Origin: Deltaproteobacteria bacterium UBA4427
GTDB lineage: Bacteria > Myxococcota_A > UBA9160 > UBA4427
Assembly: GCA_002390675.1 (NCBI GenBank)
Contig: DGPZ01000195.1
Span: forward strand, 76,755 to 140,754
DNA: 64,000 bases
Direction of reading: 5' to 3'
The notes below the pieces were generated by a model. It was not told where the DNA came from. It saw only the letters and a program-made list of their open reading frames with translations, and did no database searches. Both the position numbers and the translations under genes were made by a program. Within the stretch, counting starts at the first letter, position 1, and every line of letters begins with the position of its first letter. Of the stretch, positions 34,178 through 42,018 are shown one piece after another.

Positions 34178-35992
34178 TTAGGGAATTTGAAGCTCATCGA
34201 GTTTCGCCTGGGGAACGACGCCGTTCTTCCAGCCGCGGACGTCGTAGTATTCGACAAGCATCTGGTCGAGTTCAGAAACATGGCCCTTGGAGCCGGAGAG
34301 CGTTGAAGCTTCCTCGGTGAAGCGCTTTGGCAAGGTGTCGCTGCCTTCGCCGAAGCCAGCCAAGTTGTTGTAGTAGCGCTCGAGATTGTAGACGCGCTCC
34401 CCCGCCTGCATGACGTCTTCGGCGGTGCACTCAATCCCCATGGCGCCGCTCCACTGAGCAGCATACTCGTCCGCGCCCTGCGCGAATGCGCTGAACTTGC
34501 AGAGGTCTAGGCTGTCGGAGAAGGCTGCGAGGTCCTGGAAAATCATGACTAGTTCGCCTTTGCCTCTCCATTCAAGCGGGTCCGCTTCGATGCCAACCAC
34601 TCCGAGTTCCGCTGCTGCGACATACGCGCGCAGATGGCAGGCGCCGCGATTACTCGTCGCATAACCCAGTCCCATACCCTTGAGTCCCCGGGGGTCATAG
34701 GCCGCAACCGCTTGGCCCTTGCAGGCCATCGCCGCTTCGGGACGTCCGAAATTCTGAGCCGTGATGACGGCCCCGTCTGCGAGCTTGTCCCCGATGCCTT
34801 CTCGGAGCGCGAGCTTTTCAGTCAGCGCCACCATGGCCGCATCGTCGCCCCAATCGAGCGATTCCCCGTTAGTTAGGCCTTTTTCGGTGCACTCCATGAA
34901 GACGGAATAGACATTGCCGAGTTCGATCGGGTCGAGGCCGTAGTCGTTGCACTGATCGATCAGCTTCGCGACCGAGCGAATATCATCGACGTCGCAATTC
35001 GAGCCCAGCGCCCAGGCCGGCTCGTATTCGACACTTTCCATCTTTAGGCCTTTCCACGGGCCGTCTTTGATCTCGACTTCCTTCTTACAGGCGACGGGGC
35101 AGGCGTGACACGTCGGGTTTCCTACAAGGATATTTTCCTCGACGTATTCGCCGGAGAGGGACTCTGCGCGCTCGCCGAAGGAAGTGAGCTGGCTATTCCG
35201 GACGCCTAACGCGCCGATACTATTAGTGACGTTCATGAGCACATTCGTGCCGTAGACCGAAAGCCCTCCTTTTTTGGGGCTCGTGATATTTTTCTCGTCG
35301 CGGATTGTGTTGAGTGCCAATTTTCGAGCGGCTTGCCAGGCATCCTTGTCCGGGACATCGCTCTTCTTGTTGGCTGCGCGAACGATGATCGCCTTGAGGT
35401 TCTTGCTACCACCGACGGCACCGGTGCCGCCGCGACCAAAGGCTCGATCATCTTCGTTGACCCAAGCGGCGAAGCGGGAGAGATTTTCGCCGGCCTGGCC
35501 GATGGCGTTGATGGAGAGATTCTTTTTTCCGTAGCGTTCCTGATAGAAGGCAACAGTTTCATGGATGCCCATGCCCCAGGTGTCACTGGCATCACGAATC
35601 GAAATTTCGCCGTCTTCGATGAACACATAGACGGGTGCATCGGCTCGACCTTCAAAAATAAGGCCATCGAATCCAGCCCAGCGGACCCGTGCCGCGCTCC
35701 AGCCACCCTGATGGCTATCCGTCACCGTATTCGTGAGCGGACTCTTGGTGACCGCGGCCCATCGGCCACTCATGCTCATCTCGCTTCCGGAGAGCGGGCC
35801 GTTCATGAAGCAGAGGATATTTTCCGGGGAGAGCGGCTCGACGTTGGGGCCGTTCTCAAGGACATAACGTACACCGAGCCCGCGTGCGCCGATATATTTC
35901 TCAACCCACTCGGGCGGGGCGGGACGATTCTCGACGGTTCCCTCGGAGAGATTGATATGAGCGATGTCGCGTCCAAAGGTCCTGGCGTCCAT
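34178..35992 (-). CDS. Tungsten-type aldehyde:ferredoxin oxidoreductase (AOR family)
   Basis: From ATG 35992 (AGGAG upstream) the product is 604 residues, normal for AOR. It has MDARTFGRDIAHINLSEGTV, YIGARGLGVRYVL, the [4Fe-4S] ligands TCHACPVACKK, with the fourth cysteine in DSLDLCKF, and the pterin-binding DPRGLKGMGLGYATSNRG. AORs oxidise aldehydes to acids, reducing ferredoxin, using W or Mo pterin. No ferredoxin gene is adjacent. The importer at 5526-8123 could supply W or Mo. A similar ORF starts at 36178 but lacks family similarity at its N-terminus. It is oxygen-sensitive in known anaerobes, unusual among these aerobic-type enzymes. Confidence 0.93.
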   Translation of the reverse strand: MDARTFGRDIAHINLSEGTVENRPAPPEWVEKYIGARGLGVRYVLENGPNVEPLSPENILCFMNGPLSGSEMSMSGRWAAVTKSPLTNTVTDSHQGGWSAARVRWAGFDGLIFEGRADAPVYVFIEDGEISIRDASDTWGMGIHETVAFYQERYGKKNLSINAIGQAGENLSRFAAWVNEDDRAFGRGGTGAVGGSKNLKAIIVRAANKKSDVPDKDAWQAARKLALNTIRDEKNITSPKKGGLSVYGTNVLMNVTNSIGALGVRNSQLTSFGERAESLSGEYVEENILVGNPTCHACPVACKKEVEIKDGPWKGLKMESVEYEPAWALGSNCDVDDIRSVAKLIDQCNDYGLDPIELGNVYSVFMECTEKGLTNGESLDWGDDAAMVALTEKLALREGIGDKLADGAVITAQNFGRPEAAMACKGQAVAAYDPRGLKGMGLGYATSNRGACHLRAYVAAAELGVVGIEADPLEWRGKGELVMIFQDLAAFSDSLDLCKFSAFAQGADEYAAQWSGAMGIECTAEDVMQAGERVYNLERYYNNLAGFGEGSDTLPKRFTEEASTLSGSKGHVSELDQMLVEYYDVRGWKNGVVPQAKLDELQIP

Positions 35993-36115
35993 GATTCGAT
36001 GATCTCCTAATGGGATTGACTGAAAAGCGAAACAGGATCCCGCCAAAGGGCTCCGGTCCTCTATTCTAGACCGATCGAGTGGCATTCCGGAAGTCAATCC
36101 GCAGGGAGTTTGGGT

Positions 36116-36481
36116 GTGGGCAGCAGAGATCTGAGAGATGGACCTGAGGCAGCGTTCGCAGCCTATCTCAAGCGCCATGCATCCAACGATCTGGAGGGCG
36201 TCCTTGAGTTATTCTCAGCCTCCGCCGTGGTCGAAGATCCCGTGGGCACGCCGGCCTGGACGGGTCTTGCGGCAATCCGGTCCTTCTATTCGGGGACTTA
36301 TCTCCGGAACGGGACTATGCGGGTCGATCCAGTAGGCCCAGCGCTCGTCGGCGGCTTTGAGTTAGTGGCACACGTGCGTGCTGCGTTGGACGCGCCGGGG
36401 AGTCCTCCGGCGATGGACGTAATTTATGTCATTCGTTTTGCTGCGGATGGGAAAATCGAAAGTCTCCGGGCCTGGTATTAA
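36116..36481 (+). CDS. SnoaL/NTF2-like small protein
   Basis: From GTG 36116, with GGGAG about 7 nt upstream, the product is 121 residues. It starts GSRDLRDGPEAAFAAYL and has the NTF2 cone pattern HASNDLEGVLELFSASAVVE, AAIRSFYSGTY and PPAMDVIYVIRFAADGKI. Relatives include ketosteroid isomerases and SnoaL cyclases. Asp residues in VVEDPVGT and MDVIYVI could be catalytic. Function unknown; divergent from the AOR gene across 123 bases. Confidence 0.82.
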   Translation: MGSRDLRDGPEAAFAAYLKRHASNDLEGVLELFSASAVVEDPVGTPAWTGLAAIRSFYSGTYLRNGTMRVDPVGPALVGGFELVAHVRAALDAPGSPPAMDVIYVIRFAADGKIESLRAWY

Positions 36482-36553
36482 GCTACTCCGGGGCAGGCGA
36501 TTGCGGGATCAGGCCGGCTTTTCCGCGTCTATAGAGTCGGCGAAGGAATGCGA

Positions 36554-36628
36554 ATGGAGAGGTTGGGAATCGTTGTAGCTGTCGTTGGCGGCTTCTTCAT
36601 TGGATTGCCACTACTCATTTCGCTTTAG
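36554..36628 (+). CDS. Possible 24-residue membrane miniprotein
   Basis: An ATG at 36554 has AAGGA 6 nt upstream and encodes 24 residues of which nearly all are hydrophobic (RLGIVVAVVGGFFIGLPLL). Such short membrane peptides are frequently unannotated. It lies between the SnoaL-like gene and the phosphotransferase gene. Whether it is translated is unknown. Confidence 0.3.
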   Translation: MERLGIVVAVVGGFFIGLPLLISL

Positions 36629-36634
36629 GCGCGA

Positions 36635-36819
36635 ATGATAAATCCCGACGTGGCGCAGGACGTGTACGCGAATCCGACGGGAGAGCCCGCGGCGAAAGTT
36701 AGGTTATTGACCCTGCCGAGCGCTCGGAGGATCCCTTTCGCCCCAATGCCGTTCCTGGATTCGGAACGTTGATCGATTTCCTGCTCGATCCGGAAGATCG
36801 TCCGGGCTTCGTTCGATAG
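36635..36819 (+). pseudogene. Possible small gene with a frameshift
   Basis: From ATG 36635 a plus-strand frame reads NPDVAQDVYANPTGEPAAKV and PFLDSER, then stops at the TGA at 36770-36772. The next frame continues LIDFLLDPEDRPGFVR to TAG at 36817-36819. A one-base insertion would join them into a 61-residue protein. Protein-like composition on both sides supports a true but broken gene. The reverse strand reads less well. No family recognised. Confidence 0.25.
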
Positions 36820-36846
36820 GCGCCTCATGAGTGGCCTAATAGATAG

Positions 36847-37896
36847 TCAGATCTCTCTTGCGCGGGCTGTTGCCTGCTTGAGCATTCCGTCGATTCGCTG
36901 GCGAACGATGTCGCCCTGGCCTCCGCCCGCAAGTCCTCCGCCCGCACCTGCCCGAAGCCGCGCGGCGACGCCTTCGAGGAGACACGCCATCTTCCACCAG
37001 CTGAACGTTTCGTAGTAGGCGAGGGCCGAAAGATCGAAGCCTGACCGTTCCGTGTAGAGCGCGATCGCATCTTCTCGTCGGGGGAAGGCGGGATGGCGAG
37101 TCGGGGAGGGCGATCCGAAATCGTGTTCTTCGTCGGGATTCGTCCAGTAGAGGACGGACCATACGAAGTCGGCGACGGGATCTCCTAAGGTGCAAAGTTC
37201 CCAGTCGAGCACGGCGATGATTCGCTGGTCGGGTCCGAGGACCGTATTGTCGAAGCGGTAGTCGCCGTGGACCAGGCCGCATGCTTGTTGCGCGGGTACG
37301 GATTTCAAGAGCTGTTCGTGGAGTTCGTAGATTTGCGGTGTTCCCGCTTGGCCTTCAGGAATCGACGCTTCGAATTGCCTGAGCCAGCGCGCGAGTTGCC
37401 GCTCTACATAGGCTTCCTTGCGGCCAAGGTCGCCTAGTCCCACCGCATCTACGTCGAGCTTTGCCATAGCGACCTGAACATCGATCAAGGATTCGGCTGC
37501 GCGTCGACACTGCGACTCGTCGAGTCCCTTTGCTTCCTCGGGGCCGCGTAAGATGAGTCCGTCCGCAAAGCCCATCACGTAGAATTCGGCCCCATTGACC
37601 GCATCGTCGTCGCAGAAGGCAACCGCTTTGGGTACGGGAATGCCGCATTCTGGATGCGCGGCGAGCGCCGAGATGATTTTCCATTCGCGACTCATCTCGT
37701 GGGCGGTCGCAATCCGCGCTCGTTCAGGCGGTCGCCGTAGCGCCCATCGCGTGCCGTCTTCCCGCGTCACGATATAGGTGAGATTAGAGCCGCCGGCGGC
37801 GACTAACTCGAAGGTGAGTGGACCTTGAGCTTCAGGAATATTTGTGTGGAGCCAGTCTGTGACGGAAGGGGCATCGAGACCTCTGAGTTCGGTCAT
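36847..37896 (-). CDS. Phosphotransferase family protein (APH/choline-kinase fold)
   Basis: From ATG 37896 the product is 349 residues. It has LVAAGGSNLTYIVTREDG in the N-lobe, HGDYRFDNTVLGP with the catalytic Asp, and VLDWELCTLGDPVADF with the metal-binding Asp. This is the aminoglycoside-phosphotransferase-like kinase fold, often seen in lipid or acyl-CoA pathways (ACAD10-like). It would phosphorylate an alcohol or amino alcohol. A Gly/Ala-rich C-terminus (RAGAGGGLAGGGQGD) is notable. It is 82 bases downstream of the esterase gene. Confidence 0.9.
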   Translation of the reverse strand: MTELRGLDAPSVTDWLHTNIPEAQGPLTFELVAAGGSNLTYIVTREDGTRWALRRPPERARIATAHEMSREWKIISALAAHPECGIPVPKAVAFCDDDAVNGAEFYVMGFADGLILRGPEEAKGLDESQCRRAAESLIDVQVAMAKLDVDAVGLGDLGRKEAYVERQLARWLRQFEASIPEGQAGTPQIYELHEQLLKSVPAQQACGLVHGDYRFDNTVLGPDQRIIAVLDWELCTLGDPVADFVWSVLYWTNPDEEHDFGSPSPTRHPAFPRREDAIALYTERSGFDLSALAYYETFSWWKMACLLEGVAARLRAGAGGGLAGGGQGDIVRQRIDGMLKQATARAREI

Positions 37897-37978
37897 GTCT
37901 TGTCTTTCGTGGTAGCCATTATTTTGTGGATTAGATTGGCGATGTGGCGTTACGGCGTCGTAGGTCGAGGCGCGGTTC

Positions 37979-38899
37979 TTAGAACCCGCTTGTCGGTTCG
38001 TCGGGGTTAAGCGCGGCTCCGAGTGCCGCGTTGTAGATCTGGAAGGAGAGACCCGCTGTACGTGGATCAAGGGGGGGGGCGCCATGATAGGCGCCCGGGC
38101 AGTTGTAGAGCTCGACAGGGATGCCCGCGGCAAGCAGCTTTAAGCCGTACTCGATCCCTTCGTCTCGAAGCGGATCGAGACCGTTCGTCTGGATGAAGGC
38201 CGGGGGGAGATCCTCAAAGTTTTCCGCCCTCGCCGGGGCTGCATAGGGCGAAGTTGAGGACCGATCGTAGTCCTCTCCGAGATAGTGAAGCCACATCCCT
38301 ACCGCGGCCACGGAATTGAAGCCCGGCGTGTCCGCACCGGATTGGGCCATGGAAGGCGTCTCCATGCGGTCGTCGGTCACCGGGATAAGAAGCGCTTGGT
38401 AGGCGATTTTGGGGCCCCCGCGATCGCGCACCATCATGGCGAGTGCGGCGGTGAGGGCACCTCCGGCACTGCCCCCGGTGACGACCAGGCGGTTTAGGTC
38501 GATGCCTAGTTCATCCGCGTTCTTCCCGACCCATTGCAGAGCGGCATAACAATCGTCCGGTGCCGCGGGGAAGGGATGTTCTGGTGCCAATCGATAGTCG
38601 ACGGAAACGACGACGCAGCCATGGCCCAGAGCCCAGTTGGCTTCCATGCCAGCAAAGGACTCGGGGTGCATGATGCAGAACGCGCCGCCGTGAATGTGGA
38701 ACAGGATCGGTAGTCGTCCTTCTAGGGCGCGAGGTCGATAGACTACGACGCGGACGTCGGGCTCGCCCGTAGGGCCGGGGACGAAACGTTCGCCGATCTC
38801 GAGCTCGGAGTGGTGCCTATCCGTTAGCTCGAGGCCAGGCATAGGCTCTTCGGGCAAGTTGCGGTCGGGAATCGGGAGCAGTTCATGGGCGCGGGACAT
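37979..38899 (-). CDS. Alpha/beta hydrolase, HSL-type esterase
   Basis: The 306-residue protein shows the HSL-family oxyanion motif FHIHGGAFCIM, the nucleophile in VTGGSAGGALT, Asp in GLDPLRDEGIEYG and His in GAYHGAPP. Such enzymes hydrolyse short-chain esters in the cytoplasm. It precedes the phosphotransferase gene on the same strand by 82 bases. The N-terminal part (SRAHELLPIPDRNLPEEPMP) resembles the cap region. Substrate unknown. Confidence 0.92.
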   Translation of the reverse strand: MSRAHELLPIPDRNLPEEPMPGLELTDRHHSELEIGERFVPGPTGEPDVRVVVYRPRALEGRLPILFHIHGGAFCIMHPESFAGMEANWALGHGCVVVSVDYRLAPEHPFPAAPDDCYAALQWVGKNADELGIDLNRLVVTGGSAGGALTAALAMMVRDRGGPKIAYQALLIPVTDDRMETPSMAQSGADTPGFNSVAAVGMWLHYLGEDYDRSSTSPYAAPARAENFEDLPPAFIQTNGLDPLRDEGIEYGLKLLAAGIPVELYNCPGAYHGAPPLDPRTAGLSFQIYNAALGAALNPDEPTSGF

Positions 38900-39219
38900 G
38901 TTTGTACCTCCGGCTCGATCCTATCACGCTTACGCGATCTTCTTCCGGGAGAGATCGAGAGAGTTGCCAGCAATTATAATCATCTCTTTGAATAACCGAC
39001 GCTCTTCTACGTGGTTGTCTTGATGATTGCTGTGCTCGGCGAAGCTGATTCGCTCTTTGTTACCTGCGCATCGGCATTCACGCCTTTACGGATCACTCAT
39101 TCCTGTGTGCAAGCGACCGGCGATATCGTGATGGTGTGCTTTTCACTATTGTTTGCGAGCTGGCTTGCGCTCGCGACCATGGTTGTGCGCGCGCGTGCGA
39201 GCCTTCTAGCTCGATGCGC
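38900..39219. other. Intergenic interval
   Basis: About 320 bases between the esterase start and the SDR stop. It contains an AT-rich patch near 38968-38995 that may hold the esterase promoter. A 70-codon plus-strand frame (39011-39223) overlaps the SDR end and has no ribosome binding site, so I do not annotate it. Confidence 0.5.
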
Positions 39220-40017
39220 CTAACGGCACGAGTACCCGCCGTCGACCGGAAGCGTGTGTCCCGTGATGAAGGACGCGGCATCGCTCGATAGGAATACCGC
39301 TGCCGTTGCGATTTCATCCGCTTGGCCGAGACGGCCCATCGGATGGAGCTGCTCGTATTCGTGCTGGACCTGCAGATCCTCGCGCAACAATGAGGTCATA
39401 GGCGTTTCGATATAGCCGGGGGCGACGGCGTTTACGCGAACGCCAAGCTTGGCGTACGAAATCGCGAACTGAGCTGTCATGCCGACGACAGCATGCTTTG
39501 ACGCGATATAAGCGATGCCCCCGCCTTCGGTCATAGAAGCGGGGCCCCCTTCGGAATGGTCGGAAAGAGGTGAGACGAGGCCTTGCAGGCCGGCGATCGA
39601 GGCGGTGTTGACGATCGCGCCTCCGCCACGCTCCGCCAAGAGAGTCGCTCCGTGCTTGAGGCCGTAGTAGACGCCGTTCTGGTTGACTTCGATGGTCTGT
39701 TGATAGTCGTCGCCGCCGACGCCCGCATTATTGAAGAGGATGTCGAACCCACCGAGGGCGTCGATGGTTTGTATGAGGCTTTTTTCGACCGCGCTTTCGT
39801 CGGTCACGTCGAGTCCTAGGGAAGCGGCGTTCCCGCCGTCGGCAAGGATCGACTCGCTTGTTTGTTTCGCGCCGTCGGCGTCGATGTCCGCGCACATGAC
39901 GCGGGCTCCGGCTTCGGCATAACGGCGCGCGGCCGCACGGCCAATACCGGAGGCCGCTCCTGTGACGAGGGCGACGCGGTCGGTGAGATCTATGGTCGGA
40001 GATGGGATTGGCATCAT
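39220..40017 (-). CDS. SDR-family oxidoreductase of the second UGSC operon
   Basis: The 265-residue protein has VTGAASGIGRAAA, FNNAGVG, a Ser in NTASIAG and the AYIASKHAVVGM tyrosine-lysine pair, ending PVDGGYS. Its ATG overlaps the stop of the NifU-like gene by 4 nt, and that gene follows the UGSC selenoprotein by 58 bases, so all may be expressed together. An acidic residue after beta-2 (CADIDADG) favours NAD(H). The reaction is probably oxidation or reduction of the same metabolite handled by the module. Confidence 0.92.
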   Translation of the reverse strand: MMPIPSPTIDLTDRVALVTGAASGIGRAAARRYAEAGARVMCADIDADGAKQTSESILADGGNAASLGLDVTDESAVEKSLIQTIDALGGFDILFNNAGVGGDDYQQTIEVNQNGVYYGLKHGATLLAERGGGAIVNTASIAGLQGLVSPLSDHSEGGPASMTEGGGIAYIASKHAVVGMTAQFAISYAKLGVRVNAVAPGYIETPMTSLLREDLQVQHEYEQLHPMGRLGQADEIATAAVFLSSDAASFITGHTLPVDGGYSCR

Positions 40018-40259
40018 GATTCCTTTTCAGTTTCGACTTCGACGCGCAATACGTCGTCGCTCAGTCCTTTGAGCATGTCATGCATCATGGCGCCGAGTGC
40101 TTCCGGCTCCATCACGCACTCCGCGCATTCTTCGTTCACTCCAGGTCGATAGCTCACGCGCAGCACACCGCCGTCGAATTCGCAGAGACGAACCTGTCCG
40201 CCATCGGGTTTAACGATCTCGTTGAATTGCTCGACAACTTGTTGCACGGCTTCTGACAT
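40014..40259 (-). CDS. NifU-like C-terminal-domain protein
   Basis: The 81-residue protein has VVEQFNEIVKPDGGQVRLCE, a conserved CAEC in NEECAECVMEP and LGAMMHDMLKGLSD. This matches the NifU C-terminal domain, whose CxxC carries or delivers an Fe-S cluster. It overlaps the SDR gene by 4 nt and follows the UGSC gene by 58 bases. In this setting it might mature an Fe-S cluster or act as a thiol partner for the selenoprotein; both are inference. Confidence 0.88.
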   Translation of the reverse strand: MSEAVQQVVEQFNEIVKPDGGQVRLCEFDGGVLRVSYRPGVNEECAECVMEPEALGAMMHDMLKGLSDDVLRVEVETEKES

Positions 40260-40317
40260 GGCTCTTCCTATATTTTATTTCGAGCTCGGAGCAATGGTAG
40301 ACGGAGTTTCTGGAGGT

Positions 40318-40866
40318 TCAGCTCGTCAGACGGGCACGCACTTTGGGAGCAACCTCTCGTGCCAGATCGCGAATTTCATCTTGATTCCAGATGGCTGTCG
40401 GAATGGCCGGGTAGTCGATCAGGATGAACTCAAAATCAGGCACTCCCGATAGTCGAGCCATCGCTTGGGCAGAGCCCTCGACGGCTTTGTGGATGATGGC
40501 GGCGGTCGGAATACCCGCCCACTCGAGCTCGATCGCGTCGCGCAAACTGCGCGCAGAGCAGCTGCCTCAACCCCCGAAGCCGGCGATTGCCAGCGAGGTC
40601 TCCGAGGTGAGCCGAGCCCAATCCGGTCCCTCTGGCGCGACGGAGACACTCGGCTTCAGCACACGCACCGCGGCGAGGGTGTCGTCTGCGCTCGTGAGCT
40701 CCCCGTACACGGCGTCGAGGAAGGACTTGGATTCACCGAGTCCATTGGCCACGAGGCCGAGTACATGCCCCGAAAGCGAAGCGACGCGGGCGGGAAGCGC
40801 CCGGTCGTCTTTGCGCTCGAGGGGGCCGCTCGTAGGATCGAGGGCGATCAGTGTTTTTTCGTCCAT
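40318..40866 (-). CDS. UGSC-family selenoprotein (in-frame TGA read as selenocysteine)
   Basis: From ATG 40866 (AAGGA 8 nt upstream) the frame runs to a TGA at 40569-40567, codon 100, and continues to a true TGA at 40320-40318. Recoding gives a 182-residue protein with GFGG-U-GSC-SARSLRDAI. The N-terminal half has SGHVLGLVANGLGESKSFLD, which aligns with the IGVLDNGKAGADHLL part of the first copy, and the C-terminal half has GIPTAAIIHKAV and FILIDYPAIP. It belongs to the UGSC family. A SECIS-like hairpin with a bulged U follows the TGA. Splitting it into 99- and 75-codon genes would be wrong. Confidence 0.9.
40538..40557 (-). promoter_or_regulatory. Bacterial SECIS-like hairpin of the second UGSC gene
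   Basis: Nine nt after the UGA, a stem forms from 40557-40550 with 40544-40538. The pairs are U-A and C-G, a bulged U, then four GC pairs and a G-U. The 5-nt loop CAGUU contains GU. The bulged U and GU loop match key features of the fdhF SECIS recognised by SelB. The loop starts 17 nt after the UGA. Confidence 0.75.
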
Positions 40867-40927
40867 GGCTAATTCCTTCATGAAGTTGACGGAAATATTG
40901 GCTTTCCGGCGACGGCTAATGTGCGTA

Positions 40928-41929
40928 TTAGTTCGGTACGTCGATCGCTTCTGTTATGGCGACAGCGAGGTGTGGCAACAAGACCCAAGTCTGAGCCATG
41001 CCGTCGCCGCCGGCCGCAGCAATCAGAATTCCGTCCTTGCGCGGGATCCCGACGATTCGTCCAGTCGGCCCCGGGTCTTCTGCGAACCGGGGGAAGAGGT
41101 AGTCGCGCATGTCTTCTTTTGACCAACCGGCACGGTCGAAATAGCGGCGATGTTCTGGGCCGACGACGAGCATCACGTTGGCGTCGTCGCCGACGAAGTC
41201 GTCCCCTGCAATTCCGTTCTGCCTAAGAGTGTGGAGCATCGAATCGAGCAGGGCTTCCGGGGTGCGGGAGGTGAAGTCGATCGTCGAGGTCACGGTCATG
41301 ACGGAGTGAACAGTGACTGTGCTCTGAGCAAGTTGATAGCCACGTTCGACGTGGAGAGGCGTCCAGTCGCTCTCTTCTTCGTTCTCACCAAAACAGAAGC
41401 TGAAGCGATGGGGACTCGAAAAACTTGCGCGGTCCAGTACACCGGGGATGGCGCGACACACGTTGCGAATCACGAGGCGGAGTGCGCGTCCGATTGTGGC
41501 GTTGGCGCGGAAGCCCGGGCCCATGCATCCAGCACCGCATTCGATGCCAATTCTCGTTCTAATGGGGCCATTGACTAACACGGTCTGTACTGCACCGGAC
41601 AGCGTGCCGGTCGTGCTATGGCAGTTACCCTTCTCGTGGAGGTGCGCGCGAAGGGCGGCCACGACGACGGGGAAAAATTCGGGGCGGCAACCCGCCATCA
41701 CTGCATTAATGGCGGCGTGTTCAGCCGTGACCCGAACTTCGCGGGTTGGGACTTCACCCAGGAGGAGATCTGGGGCCAGGCCCGCTTCCGCGAGGAAGGC
41801 TTCGACGCGATCCGGCGTAGGGGCGACGATCGGGAGACCGTCGGTCCAACCCTGTGCGTGGTACTGCTCTTGGAGATCTTCTTCGCTGCGGTAGCTATGG
41901 CTGGGTGCAGCGAGTGTGGTTGATGACAT
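40928..41929 (-). CDS. UGSC-partner protein, copy 2 (GWTDGLPIVAPT family)
   Basis: The 333-residue protein has GWTDGLPIVAPTPDRVEAFL, HAAINAVMAGCRPEFFPVVV, PGFRANATIGRALRLVIRN, a Cys in FSFCFGENEEES and VVGPEHRRYFDRAGW. It is clearly paralogous to the protein at 18772, with the same motif order and the conserved FxCxxEN. GGAGG lies 5-6 nt before the ATG. It precedes the UGSC gene by 61 bases. I recall the family only as uncharacterised; a substrate-binding or thiol-exchange role with the selenoprotein is inferred. It is divergent from the bicupin gene across 89 bases. Confidence 0.87.
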   Translation of the reverse strand: MSSTTLAAPSHSYRSEEDLQEQYHAQGWTDGLPIVAPTPDRVEAFLAEAGLAPDLLLGEVPTREVRVTAEHAAINAVMAGCRPEFFPVVVAALRAHLHEKGNCHSTTGTLSGAVQTVLVNGPIRTRIGIECGAGCMGPGFRANATIGRALRLVIRNVCRAIPGVLDRASFSSPHRFSFCFGENEEESDWTPLHVERGYQLAQSTVTVHSVMTVTSTIDFTSRTPEALLDSMLHTLRQNGIAGDDFVGDDANVMLVVGPEHRRYFDRAGWSKEDMRDYLFPRFAEDPGPTGRIVGIPRKDGILIAAAGGDGMAQTWVLLPHLAVAITEAIDVPN

Positions 41930-42018
41930 AGGCCCTCCATGAATGACCTTTCCACAAAATGGCGAAGCTGACCAGCGCTACCGGATTGGGAGTCGCGGTA
42001 TGACTTCAGAGGATACCC

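Noticed and set aside
39011..39223. 70-codon plus-strand frame in the intergenic region
   Set aside because: Overlaps the end of the SDR gene on the other strand and has no start signal; composition not distinctive.
40318..40545. A separate 75-codon gene for the C-terminal half of the second UGSC protein
   Set aside because: Its ATG is internal to the UGSC frame and has no ribosome binding site; it is the downstream part of the selenoprotein.
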